A DNA stretch of 64,000 nt, taken from the NCBI GenBank assembly GCA_000431335.1, contig FR888061.1:40798-104797 (forward strand). Direction: 5' to 3'. A program made the position numbers and the translations under genes. Every line of letters begins with the position of its first letter. Within the stretch, counting starts at the first letter, position 1. Below the pieces are notes generated by a model. It ran no database searches, was not told the origin of the DNA, and saw only the letters and a list, made by a program, of their open reading frames with translations. The DNA is from Clostridium sp. CAG:343 (GTDB lineage: Bacteria > Bacillota > Clostridia > TANB77 > CAG-508). Shown in pieces: positions 8,238 through 17,767 of this stretch.

Positions 8238-10068
8238 ATGCCAGGACCAATGGGAAGACCAGGTGGAAAAATGGAAACCGAAAAACCAAAGAATTTTAAA
8301 GAAACTACAAAAAAATTAATAAATGGATATTTATCTAAATACAAATTAGCACTTATTATTGTGTTTATATTTGCTATTGGGAGTACTATATTTACAATTG
8401 TTGGACCTAAAATATTAGGAAATGCAACAACAGAGATTTTTAATGGATTGATAGGAAAATTATCAGGAGGAAATGGAATTGACTTTGGAAAAATAGGTCA
8501 AATTGCTTTAACATTATTAGGTTTATATATTGTGAGTGCTATTTTTTCTTTTATTCAAGGTTTTACAATGACAAGTATTGCACAGAAAATAACTTATAAA
8601 CTTAGAAATGATATTGCAGAAAAAATAAATAAATTACCTATGAAATATTTTGATAAAAAAACACATGGTGAAGTATTATCAATAATAACAAATGATGTAG
8701 ATACATTAAGTATGAATTTAAATCAGAGTATTACACAGATTATTACATCAACATGTACAATTGTTGGAATATTAGTTATGATGTTATCAATTAGTTGGGA
8801 AATGACATTAATATCACTTATTATTTTACCAATATCAGCATTTATTGTAAAAAGTATTGTTGGAAAATCACAGAAATATTTTAAAAAGCAACAAGACTAT
8901 TTAGGACATGTAAATGGCCAAGTAGAAGAAATTTATAGTGGATTAAATATTGTAAAAGTATTTAATAGTGAAGAAAGAGCAAATAAAGAATTTAAAAAAG
9001 CAAATAATGAATTATATCATTCTGGATGGAAATCTCAATTTTTATCAGGATTAATGTTTCCTGTTATGAATTTTGTTGCTAATGTGCGGTTATGTTGGAG
9101 TTGCAGTTGCAGGTGGATATTTAGCAATTCAAGGAAAAATAACTGTTGGAAATATACAAAGTTTTATACAATATAATAAACAATTTACTCAACCAATTAA
9201 TCAAATAGCACAAATTTCAAGTATGTTACAAGCTATGGTAGCAGCTGCTGAAAGAGTATTTGAATTTTTGGAACAGCCAGAGGAAATAGAAACTACAAAG
9301 GGTGAAATAGACACATCTAAAATTAAAGGAAATGTAGAATTTAAACATGTTAATTTTGGATATGATGAAGATAAAACAATTATAAATGATTTTAGTGCTA
9401 ATATTAAAGAAGGACAAAAAATAGCAATTGTAGGGCCAACTGGAGCTGGAAAAACTACAATGGTAAAATTATTAATGAGATTTTATGATGTTAATTCTGG
9501 AGAGATTAATATTGATGGTCACAACATTAAAGACTTTAAACGTGGAGAACTTAGAAAAATGTTTGGAATGGTTCTACAGGATACATGGTTATTTGGAGGA
9601 ACTGTAAAAGAAAATATTAAGTATGGTAATGAAGAAGCAACAGATGGAGAAGTAATTGAAGCTGCAAAAGCAGCGCATGTACATCATTTTATAAAAACAT
9701 TACCAAAAGGATATAATTCAATATTAAATGAGGAGTCAAGCAATGTGTCTGCAGGGCAGAAACAATTGTTGACAATAGCTAGGGTTATTTTAGCAAATCC
9801 TAAAATTTTAATTTTAGATGAAGCAACAAGTTCAATAGATACAAGAACTGAAATACAAATTCAAAAAGCTATGGATAATTTAATGAAGGGCAGAACAAGT
9901 TTTATTATAGCTCATAGATTATCGACAATTAAAAATGCGGATTTAATATTAGTTATGAATCATGGAGATATTATAGAACAAGGAACACATGAAGAATTAT
10001 TAGCTAAAAATGGATTTTATGCAGATTTATATAATTCTCAATTTGAAGATTGTAATGATGGAATATAA
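8238..10068 (+). CDS. ABC exporter, heterodimer subunit 2, with +1 frameshift at an in-frame CGG
   Basis: Partner of the preceding exporter gene. Frame 1 encodes the transmembrane domain from ATG 8238 to codon GTG at 9084-9086, then meets CGG (9087-9089) and would end about 29 codons later. Skipping the C puts GGT at 9088 in frame and gives the expected NVGYVGVAVAGGYLA helix, then the complete ATPase domain: Walker A GPTGAGKTT, signature VSAGQ and Walker B ILILDEATSS with the catalytic Glu. The span is 1831 nt (3n+1) and yields 609 aa. The altered signature SAGQ complements the degenerate Walker B of subunit 1, as expected in a heterodimer, which suggests the gene is functional. The shift is recoding or a base-calling error. 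Confidence 0.88.
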
Positions 10069-10080
10069 TAAAGTAACAAT

Positions 10081-10122
10081 ACCTCTAAAAATCACATAAA
10101 ATGATTTTAGAGGTGTTTGTTT
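10081..10122 (+). terminator. Terminator hairpin of the ABC operon that also holds the next gene's ribosome site
   Basis: ACCTCTAAAAATCA (10081-10094) pairs with TGATTTTAGAGGT (10102-10114) with one bulged A, followed by GTTTGTTT. The 3' arm contains AGAGG, the ribosome binding site of the gene starting at 10123, so the hairpin would both end exporter transcripts and mask that site. Confidence 0.6.
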
Positions 10123-10401
10123 ATGCTAAAATATGAAGAATTAAAGAAGAGACTTCAACAAAATAAAAAAGTTTCATACCCATCTATACCAAAATTATGT
10201 AAAAATGAAAGATATGCCAGACTAGTTTATGATAGTCTTGGGGGAAAAGAGGGAGAGTTAACAGCTACAACTCAATATATTTATGAACATATAGAATTGA
10301 AAGAAAAAACGGCTATAAGCTCAATTCTCAGAGATATAGCCATTGAAGAGATGCATCATTTGAATTTATTAGGTAAAATAATTATGAATTCAGGGGATTG
10401 A
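10123..10401 (+). pseudogene. Truncated ferritin-like (bacterioferritin/rubrerythrin-type) protein
   Basis: The 92 residues MLKYEELKKRL...GKIIMNSGD resemble the N-terminal half of small clostridial ferritin-like diiron proteins. GELTATTQYIYEH supplies the first helix Glu and IAIEEMHHL the ExxH of the second. As I recall, relatives run to roughly 150-180 residues and continue with LGGDP-type sequence and two more helices. Here the reading frame stops right after NSGD, and 14 bases later a fragment of the long inverted repeat begins. The most economical reading is loss of the 3' half by insertion or deletion at the repeat. A short but functional variant cannot be excluded. ATG 10123 follows AGAGGTG. 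Confidence 0.55.
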
Positions 10402-10414
10402 ATGAAAAGAAAAG

Positions 10415-10462
10415 ACATTAAATAAAATTTAAGTATTATAGGGATAGCCAAAGCTTGGGCAT
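10415..10462. repeat. Partial copy of the 3769-4229 repeat family
   Basis: CATTAAATAAAATTTAAG through AAAGCTTGGGCAT matches the reverse complement of the left arm of the long inverted repeat (about 3797-3843) with about two mismatches in 47 bases. Only this segment near the outer part of one arm is present, suggesting a deleted or solo copy. Confidence 0.75.
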
Positions 10463-10482
10463 CTTACTGCATTGCAACTTTT

Positions 10483-11205
10483 TTATTGTAATTCCACAAT
10501 TGCATGTATTACTGTTTCATCCTCACTTTTAATAACAATTACATATTTGCCATCTTGTTCAACATACTTACAATTCACCTTTTCTCCAAGTTTAATCTCT
10601 TTTTTATAAGTTATTCTTACATAATCAAATGGTCTTTTATTATATATTTCATCTGGTAAAGCTTCATATGCCAAATCTAAATAGTATAAATTATGCATAT
10701 GCTTATTAATATCTATATCTTTTCTAATCACTTCATATTTAATTGTATTCGAAAATTCTTCTGGTATTTTTACTTTATCTAAACTATTTTCTTCAAATAC
10801 AGTCTTTTTCTCTGGTTTATATGCATTAATTATATTTTCTGTTAATCTCGACATTTTCCCTTTTTCTGTATCAATTAAAGCCCATTTTGAAGTAGCTATT
10901 GCACATAAATTGTTATTATTATCATATATTTCATAATCACGATAAGTAAAAAATTTATTCATTCCTTTTCCCCATGTATTTACTGTTAATACTTGCCCAT
11001 AAGTTGGTCTATTAATTACTTTTAACTTCCAATCTAATAATATCCAAGTTACTTTTGTTTCTTTTATATTATTTACACCATAGCCTACTAAGTCTGAATG
11101 ATAACATGCTATATTTTCTAAAATTTCTAAAACTGCTCTATTTTTTATTTTATTATCTTTTCCTATATCTTTTAATGGAATCTTAAATTTCTCTGTATAT
11201 ATCAT
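10483..11205 (-). CDS. Acyl-ACP thioesterase (FatA/FatB family)
   Basis: Releases free fatty acids from acyl carrier protein. The 240-aa double hot-dog protein has the N-terminal half MIYTEKFKIP...KNRAVLEILENIACYHSDLVGYG and ...VTWILLDWKLKV, and a second half with DINKHMHNLYYLDLAYEAL, the conserved DxNxHxxN motif that carries the catalytic Asn/His of this family. Length is normal for bacterial members. It is read leftward with an AGAGGAG ribosome site. It converges on the truncated ferritin-like gene, with only the repeat fragment between them, and is probably monocistronic. Confidence 0.9.
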   Translation of the reverse strand: MIYTEKFKIPLKDIGKDNKIKNRAVLEILENIACYHSDLVGYGVNNIKETKVTWILLDWKLKVINRPTYGQVLTVNTWGKGMNKFFTYRDYEIYDNNNNLCAIATSKWALIDTEKGKMSRLTENIINAYKPEKKTVFEENSLDKVKIPEEFSNTIKYEVIRKDIDINKHMHNLYYLDLAYEALPDEIYNKRPFDYVRITYKKEIKLGEKVNCKYVEQDGKYVIVIKSEDETVIHAIVELQ

Positions 11206-11305
11206 TATTTTCTCCTCTTATATTATTTTGCATAAATTATAGCACAAATTATTTTCTCTTACAAATAACTTATGCTATAAAAATTATTCTTAATATTTAC
11301 AAATT

Positions 11306-12613
11306 TTAATATCCTGGCTTTTTCAATAATTTAAACATATTCTTTTTATATTCTTCTACACCTGGTTGGTTAAATGGATTTACTCCTAAAATACTTCCTG
11401 ACATTGCACACGCTTTTTCAAAGAAATATATTAATTCTCCTATATTAACTTCATCTAATTTGTCCATAGTTATTTTAATATTAGGCACATCACCAGATAC
11501 ATGCGCTTTTATTGTTCCTTCCATAGCCTTTTTATTAACATAGTCTAAGGTCTTTCCTGCTAAATAATTTAATCCATCTAAATTATCATCATCTGAATTA
11601 ATTTTTATATCTGAATTAGAATTTTCTACCGCAAGAACTGTCTCAAATAAACATCTTCTACCTTCTTGTATATATTGCCCCATTGAATGTAGGTCTGTTG
11701 TGTTATTCACTCCTGCTGGGAATATTCCTTTTTGTTCTTTTCCTTCACTTTCTCCAAATAATTGTTTCCACCATTCTGTTAAGTAATACATTTTAGGTTC
11801 ATAATTGACTAGTATTTCTGTATTTTTATATAATTTATATAGTATATTTCTTATAACAGCATATTGATAACATTCATTATATTTTAGATTTGGATCATCA
11901 TATCTTTCTTGTGCTATTTTAGCTCCTTCTATAAGTTTATCTATATCAATTCCAGCTGTTGCAATTGGAAGCAGTCCAACAGCAGTTAATACTGAATATC
12001 TTCCGCCTACATTGTCTGGAACTACAAATTGTTCATATCCTTCGTTTTGTGCAAGTACTTTTAGTGCTCCTTTTGCTTTGTCTGTTGTAGCATAAATTCT
12101 ACTTCTTGCTTCATCTATTCCATATTTATTTTCTAATATTTCTCTAAAAATCCTGAAACTGATTGCAGGTTCTGTTGTTGTACCAGATTTTGATATTACA
12201 TTAATAGAAAAATCTTTATCTCCAATATATTCAATTAATTCATTAATATAATTTGGACTTAAATTATTTCCTACATATAATATTTGAGGATATTTTCTTT
12301 GTTTTGCTGATAACATATTATTAAAAGAACTAGTTAATGCTTCTATTACAGCTCTTGCACCTAGATACGAACCACCAATTCCAATAACTACCAAAATATC
12401 AGATTCTTTTTTTATTTTTTTTGCTGCTTTTTTTATTCTTTCAAATTCATCTTTATCATAATTAGTTGGTAAATCTAACCATCCTACAAAGTCTTTTTCA
12501 TCATTTGCTCTTCTATGCAAATCTTTATGAATAATTTCTACTTGTGCCTTATACTCCATTATACTTTTTTGTGTTACTCCACTATTTTTAAAGTCTAACT
12601 TAATTTCTGCCAT
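11306..12613 (-). CDS. pgi: Glucose-6-phosphate isomerase
   Basis: Interconverts glucose-6-P and fructose-6-P in glycolysis and supplies fructose-6-P to amino-sugar synthesis. The 435-aa length is typical of Firmicute Pgi. Motifs are [11 protein letters not shown] and [11 protein letters not shown] (phosphate-binding SIS domain), [14 protein letters not shown] near the active site, and the basic C-terminal end [12 protein letters not shown]. The start codon follows GAGGAGG. A 116-base gap separates it from spoIIP upstream. Confidence 0.97.
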   Translation of the reverse strand: MAEIKLDFKNSGVTQKSIMEYKAQVEIIHKDLHRRANDEKDFVGWLDLPTNYDKDEFERIKKAAKKIKKESDILVVIGIGGSYLGARAVIEALTSSFNNMLSAKQRKYPQILYVGNNLSPNYINELIEYIGDKDFSINVISKSGTTTEPAISFRIFREILENKYGIDEARSRIYATTDKAKGALKVLAQNEGYEQFVVPDNVGGRYSVLTAVGLLPIATAGIDIDKLIEGAKIAQERYDDPNLKYNECYQYAVIRNILYKLYKNTEILVNYEPKMYYLTEWWKQLFGESEGKEQKGIFPAGVNNTTDLHSMGQYIQEGRRCLFETVLAVENSNSDIKINSDDDNLDGLNYLAGKTLDYVNKKAMEGTIKAHVSGDVPNIKITMDKLDEVNIGELIYFFEKACAMSGSILGVNPFNQPGVEEYKKNMFKLLKKPGY

Positions 12614-12729
12614 TATTATTCCTCCTCTTTTTTGAATTATAGCTATATTATATATAAGATACTTTTTTATTTCAAGTAAAATAAAAATTAAGTTTCAGTA
12701 TTTTTTAATAATCAATATAAGAATAAAAT

Positions 12730-13912
12730 TTATTTTACAACTTCATTCATGACTTTTGCTAAATACTTCATACTATTTAAGCATTGTTCTAGTGTATTTC
12801 CAGTTGCTCCTACTTCTATAATACTAGCATATTTCCCGGAATGCTGATTATATCTAGACTTTGTTAGCATTATTGGTTTAAATAACCCTGGGTACATTTC
12901 TTCTGCTTTTTCTTGTACTTTAATTGCAAATTTTAAATTCTGATTCCAATTTGGATGCCATAAACCTCCTTCATTTGTTCCGAATTACAAACATTATCTG
13001 TGCTGCTTCATCAGTATCTCCTATTTTTACTGTTGGTGCATAATCGCTTCTACTTCCTACTGCATCTCTATGTACATCTATTATTATATCTGATGGATTT
13101 GTCTTTAATATATTCTCTACAGTTGCAAGTGAACGTGTATATGAACCATTATATGATGGATAATCATGATAGTCTGTATTATGTATTACATTATATTGAT
13201 ACTGCTTTAGCTGATTTTCTAGTTCTGTACCAACTCTTACTACTGTAAAATTTAAATCTGTAGTTCTAAATGTTCCTGTTGGTGTATATGGATATTTATC
13301 ACTTGAAGTATAACTTTCACAACTATGCGTATGAAATAGTATAATATTTTTGTTCTCTATTGTTATATCTGGATTTAACATTTCTTCTGTTAAAGTATAG
13401 CTCGTCTGATTTTTTATTTTCACATTTTTGTAAGTTACATTACTATTCTCACTAATTGGATTTTGCGTAATTACTTGCGTTTGTAACCCTTCTTGAGCTA
13501 ATTGTATCTCTTGTTTTTCTTCTGTTTGATTTTTTTCATTTTCTTGTATATTTTCGTTATTTTCTTTATTAGTTATTTCTTCACTTTCCTTAATTGCATT
13601 TACTGAACTAATTTGTGTTTTTAACATTTCTTGTAGTATATTCTTATTTTCTTTTTGATCATCTTCTTTTGCTATATTTTTATATTCTTCATTTATACTT
13701 GACATAGTTGGAATTGTCTGATCCATACAATTTATCATACTAAATTGTGACAAAGCTTTTATTCCATTTTCTATTTTTTGTACAACTTTTGAGTTTTCTT
13801 TTGTGTCTTTATGAAAAATTTTACTAATCCCTAGTACAACAACCACTAAAAAAGTAATTCCTATTATAACTTTAAAAATATCTCGCATTTTTAATACTGT
13901 AACATTAAACAT
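12730..13912 (-). CDS. spoIIP: Stage II sporulation protein P, with +1 frameshift at an in-frame CGG
   Basis: Membrane-anchored peptidoglycan amidase/endopeptidase that works with SpoIID and SpoIIM to thin septal wall during engulfment. One N-terminal transmembrane segment (about 13-32) and a long Glu/Asn/Lys-rich linker lead to the SpoIIP domain with zinc-ligand motif HTHSCESY and DVHRDAVGS. Frame 1 reads MFVI then CGG (RC of 12980-12982) and stops three codons later. Skipping the C gives MFVIGTNEGGLWHPNW and then the normal C-terminus, with IEVGATGNTLEQ, to a TAA at 12730. The span is 3n+1 (1183 nt, 393 aa). No other lesion is present, so decay seems recent, or the shift is used. Confidence 0.9.
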
Positions 13913-13998
13913 ATTTTTCTCCTTATCTTAAGTCTCTTATATGTATATATATTCAGTTACAAACTTAAATATGCAAAATTTTCCTATAATATAAAAAA

Positions 13999-14047
13999 CG
14001 TAATTCAAAAACTTTTTCAGTAAAAACTGATAAAATTTCGAATTACG
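13999..14047 (-). terminator. Terminator after the small membrane protein gene
   Basis: Minus-strand CGTAATTC pairs with GAATTACG around an inner TCAGTTTTTACTGA hairpin and is followed by TTTTTTATAT. It separates the glmM-side transcript from spoIIP. Confidence 0.65.
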
Positions 14048-14075
14048 CTATGATTATTATTTTATTTTTCATTAT

Positions 14076-14414
14076 CTAGATTTTTTTCCAAAACCAATCT
14101 AAACTGTTATCTATACTTTTTTTGCCTTTACTTTTTGCTTCTAAATCATCTACCCATAAGTATGAGAAAAACGTCATTAAAACAAAAATAAAATCAATTA
14201 CAATACATCTCGATAATGTTGTCAACAAATATCTATATTCTTCTGATAGTGTTGCTATTTGTGCAACATGCACTACTAATATTATTAAATAAGCAAATAA
14301 CATAATTGCTCCAATAAAACTTTGTTTTACCTCTTGAGATAAAAATATTAATAATATAGTTACTGCTAACATTAATAATAATGTAAGTGGATTAGACATA
14401 TCAAATATAAACAT
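14076..14414 (-). CDS. Small polytopic membrane protein of unknown function
   Basis: 112 aa with three predicted transmembrane segments (about 10-27, 33-55 and 70-92 from MFIFDMSNP) and a short basic C-terminal tail, KSKGKKSIDNSLDWFWKKI. I prefer the ATG at 14412-14414, which has GGAGGGG 6 bases before it; the ATG 15 bases upstream overlaps that site. It follows glmM on the same strand and ends before a terminator. I do not recognise a family. Confidence 0.6.
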   Translation of the reverse strand: MFIFDMSNPLTLLLMLAVTILLIFLSQEVKQSFIGAIMLFAYLIILVVHVAQIATLSEEYRYLLTTLSRCIVIDFIFVLMTFFSYLWVDDLEAKSKGKKSIDNSLDWFWKKI

Positions 14415-14553
14415 ATTTTTCCCCTCCATTTTTTCTTTTGTCTTTTTTTATAAATTTATAATATCATTAATTTGTCTTTTTATCAACATTTTAATATTAC
14501 ATTTTCATTACAATTTTATTACGTATTTATATGTAGAAAATATGAAAATCTGC

Positions 14554-15918
14554 TTATTTTAATTTTTCTTCAATCAATTTTGCTATTTCTTTCGCTTTTT
14601 TTGTTATATATTCTTGGTCTTCGCCTTCTATCATTACTCTTACTAATGGCTCTGTTCCTGAAGGTCTAATTAATACTCTTCCATTACCAGCAAATTCTTT
14701 TTCTAACTTTTCAATTGCATTTTTAATATCTTTGTCTTTATCATAATCATATTTTTTGTTTGCATTTACTTTACTATTTATTAATACTTGTGGATACAAT
14801 TTTACTGTTTCTCCAAGTTCTGAAGCTTTTTTTCCTTCTTCTAATATTGATTTTATTAACATTAAAGATGTTAATATTCCATCTCCTGTTGGATTATAAT
14901 CTAATAAGATAACATGACCTGATTGTTCTCCTCCTAGATTAAATCCATCTTTTAACATTTCTTCTAGTACATATCTATCTCCAACTTGAGTTTGCAATAA
15001 CTCTAACCCATTATCTCTGGCATATTTATTAAGTCCTAAATTACTCATAACAGTTGCTACTATTGTATCTTTGTTTAATTTTCCTTTTTTTCTTAAGCTT
15101 TGAGAAATAATAGCTAATAATTTATCTCCATCTATTTCATTTCCCTTTTCATCAACAGCTAAACATCTGTCTCCATCACCATCATAAGCAACCCCTAAAC
15201 TTAATTTGTTTTCAACAACAAATTTCTTTAGTCCTTCTAAATGAGTTGAACCACAATTATGATTAATATTTATTCCATCTGGATGATTATTAATAATTTT
15301 ATATTTTATTCCTAATGCTTTAAATACTTTTTCTGCAACCACTGAAGTAGCTCCGTTTGCTGTATCAAGACCAACAACAAAATCTTCTCTATTATATTTT
15401 GCAATATCATCATCAAAGTTTTTCCTAAAGAAGTATACATATTCATCTAACATTTCTAATGCATATTCTGAAACTCCTATTTTATCATTAACAGCTGTCA
15501 ATTCTTCTAGTTTTCCAGATTCCATAACTTCTTCTATTTCCTCTTCTAGGGAATCTGGTATTTTCATTCCCTTATTACTAAAATATTTTATTCCATTAAA
15601 TTCATATGTATTATGTGATGCTGAAATTACAACACTTGCATCTGCATTTAATTTTCTTGTTAAATATGCTACTGCTGGAGTTGGTATTACTCCTAATAAT
15701 TTAACATTTGCTCCATAGCTTAGAAATCCAGCTACCATAGCGCTTTCTATTAGTGTTCCAGATATACGAGTATCTCTTCCTATTAAAATTGTAGGTGTAT
15801 GATCTGTATGTTTTGATAATACATATGCACCTGCTTTTGCTACTTTGTATACTAGCTCTGGTGATAATTCTGTATTTGCAATTCTTCTGATTCCATCAGT
15901 TCCAAAATATTTTCTCAT
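14554..15918 (-). CDS. glmM: Phosphoglucosamine mutase
   Basis: Converts glucosamine-6-P to glucosamine-1-P, the step before UDP-GlcNAc, which feeds both peptidoglycan and the glycan locus upstream. 454 aa with MRKYFGTDGIRR at the N-terminus, the phosphoserine loop ISASHNTYEFNGIK, the metal-binding DGDGDR and the C-terminal phosphate-binding RPSGTEPLVRVM. All hallmarks are intact. It lies 32 bases downstream of cpsB on the same strand and may share its transcript. Confidence 0.97.
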   Translation of the reverse strand: MRKYFGTDGIRRIANTELSPELVYKVAKAGAYVLSKHTDHTPTILIGRDTRISGTLIESAMVAGFLSYGANVKLLGVIPTPAVAYLTRKLNADASVVISASHNTYEFNGIKYFSNKGMKIPDSLEEEIEEVMESGKLEELTAVNDKIGVSEYALEMLDEYVYFFRKNFDDDIAKYNREDFVVGLDTANGATSVVAEKVFKALGIKYKIINNHPDGININHNCGSTHLEGLKKFVVENKLSLGVAYDGDGDRCLAVDEKGNEIDGDKLLAIISQSLRKKGKLNKDTIVATVMSNLGLNKYARDNGLELLQTQVGDRYVLEEMLKDGFNLGGEQSGHVILLDYNPTGDGILTSLMLIKSILEEGKKASELGETVKLYPQVLINSKVNANKKYDYDKDKDIKNAIEKLEKEFAGNGRVLIRPSGTEPLVRVMIEGEDQEYITKKAKEIAKLIEEKLK

Positions 15919-15950
15919 ATTTTTTACTTCCTTCCTAACCTAAAAATATT

Positions 15951-16772
15951 TTAATCTTTTCTTACTAAATTCATTAACATTGTTCTTAATGACTCGCCTT
16001 TTAACATTGCAAGTTTTTCTTTAAAACTTAATTCTATTTTATGTGGTTCTTCTATATCTATTCTTTTATTTTGCAATACTAGTCTTGGATTTATAGTTGT
16101 TAATTCCTTTAACTTTTCTTCTCCTATTAATTCGTTTATTTCCATTAAAATTTCTGGAATTTTAGGGTATATTGTATTTTGCCTATGCACATCTGAACCT
16201 AACATATGAATCATATTGTTTTCAAAGAATTTTTTTACTATTACTTGTGCTTTTTCTCCATATTGACCAATTATACTTCCATAATTAGCTTGCATTAAAA
16301 CTCCTTTTTGTATTAAGTCATATATTAATTCTGGATCTTGTTGTACAAAACTGTATCTTTCAGGATGCGCTAGTATTGGTACTATTTTATATTGTTGCAT
16401 TTCATAAATAATATCATATAAATTAAGTGGTTCTGCATTTAAAGGCATTTCGAATAATACATAACTTGTATTATTCATCGTAGTTGCTTTGCCTTCTTCT
16501 AATAATTTTATAATATTTTCCGACATATATATTTCATTTCCTAAATATAGTTTTATATCTATATTTTTTGCTTCTAAATTTTCACGTATAGCATCAAGCC
16601 ATACTTCTCTTTCTGGTGAATTTGTTTCATAATATCCTTCCATATAGTGTGATGTTAATACTATTGAATCAAATCCTACACTTTTTGCTTCTTTTATTAA
16701 ATTAAATGTTTCTTCTATACTTTTTGAACCATCATCTATGTTTGGTAGTATATGTGTGTGTATGTCTATCAT
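15951..16772 (-). CDS. cpsB: Tyrosine-protein phosphatase, PHP family (CpsB/YwqE type)
   Basis: Metal-dependent phosphatase that dephosphorylates the capsule tyrosine kinase. 273 aa. The PHP motif MIDIHTHILPNIDDGS begins at residue 1, followed by LTSHYMEGYYETN, LYLGNEIYM, LAHPERYSF and LGSDVHRQ, which supply the His/Asp/Glu metal ligands. It is encoded directly after the kinase (cpsD), the usual order in Gram-positive polysaccharide loci. Confidence 0.93.
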   Translation of the reverse strand: MIDIHTHILPNIDDGSKSIEETFNLIKEAKSVGFDSIVLTSHYMEGYYETNSPEREVWLDAIRENLEAKNIDIKLYLGNEIYMSENIIKLLEEGKATTMNNTSYVLFEMPLNAEPLNLYDIIYEMQQYKIVPILAHPERYSFVQQDPELIYDLIQKGVLMQANYGSIIGQYGEKAQVIVKKFFENNMIHMLGSDVHRQNTIYPKIPEILMEINELIGEEKLKELTTINPRLVLQNKRIDIEEPHKIELSFKEKLAMLKGESLRTMLMNLVRKD

Positions 16773-16795
16773 TTATAGCTTTCTCCTTTTGTTTT

Positions 16796-17767
16796 TTAAT
16801 TTAGTTTCTTTTTTTCCTCATCTAGATATTTGTTTATTTCATTTAATATCTCATTTGTTTTTTCTATTGATATTTCCTCTTTACTATTTACTATTATTTC
16901 TTTGTTTAGTGTTTCTTGTTTTGTTCTATTATCAACTTCTTCTTTCTGTCCATTTTCTACTCTTTTATTTTTACTAACTGTAGAATTTTCTTTTAATAAA
17001 TCTGATGTTCTATTATATATTGGTTTTTCATTTCTTTGGGTTTGAGTTCTTTTGGAAGTTTTTGTATGCCTAGTTGATGTTGAACCATAATAATAACTTT
17101 GTTCATATTTTTTAGCTGACATTGGTATCTTATTTAATACTATTCCAGAAATTTTTCCTCCAACATTTTGAATATTATTTATTACCTTTTTTAAATCTTC
17201 TTTTTTAGTCTGTTTATTTGCAGTAACTATTATTGTAGAATCTACTAATCTTGTAAGTATTAATGAATCTGTTACTAATTGACTAGGTGTTCCGTCTATT
17301 ATTATTACATCGCACATATCTTTTAATTGTTCTAATAAATTTACCATTTGTGGTGCAATTAATAATTCAGATGGATTTGGTGGTATATTTCCTGCTGAAA
17401 TTAAATATAAATTATCAATTTCTGTTTCTTGAATATAATTTGTTAAATCATCACTTGCTTCTTCATTATCAATTATTCCTGATAAGTAATTGGATAATCC
17501 AGGTCTTGGTGATACTCCAAAAATTGTATATTGTCTTCCTTTTCTCATGTCTGCATCTATTAATACAACTCTTTTTCCAGCTTGTGCAAATGTTACTGCT
17601 AAGTTTGATGAAACCCAACTTTTTCCTTCTCCTGGCAAAGTTGATGTCACTAATATTGTTTTTAATTTTCCCTTTGTACTCATGAATTGTATATTAGTTC
17701 TTAATGTCTTAAATATTTCTGAAATAGGAGATTTTGGATCTTGGTGTGTTATTACTTCTTTTCTCAT
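16796..17767 (-). CDS. cpsD: Bacterial tyrosine kinase (CpsD/CapB type)
   Basis: Cytoplasmic BY-kinase that autophosphorylates on C-terminal tyrosines and, with its Wzz-like partner, controls polysaccharide chain length and export. 323 aa. Walker A is STLPGEGKSW, Walker A' is VVLIDADMR, and the Walker B-like segment reads VIIIDGTPS. A tyrosine cluster KYEQSYYYGS follows at about 215-224. Unusually, that cluster is followed by about 95 further residues that are polar, Lys/Glu/Asn-rich and probably disordered, instead of ending the protein. It overlaps the wzz stop by one base, so translation is probably coupled. Confidence 0.92.
   Translation of the reverse strand: MRKEVITHQDPKSPISEIFKTLRTNIQFMSTKGKLKTILVTSTLPGEGKSWVSSNLAVTFAQAGKRVVLIDADMRKGRQYTIFGVSPRPGLSNYLSGIIDNEEASDDLTNYIQETEIDNLYLISAGNIPPNPSELLIAPQMVNLLEQLKDMCDVIIIDGTPSQLVTDSLILTRLVDSTIIVTANKQTKKEDLKKVINNIQNVGGKISGIVLNKIPMSAKKYEQSYYYGSTSTRHTKTSKRTQTQRNEKPIYNRTSDLLKENSTVSKNKRVENGQKEEVDNRTKQETLNKEIIVNSKEEISIEKTNEILNEINKYLDEEKKKLN

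Noticed and set aside
8238..9176. The two halves of the ABC exporter subunit as two separate genes.
   Set aside because: The internal ATG at 9073 lacks a ribosome site and lies before the shift point; both halves are needed for one conventional half-transporter.
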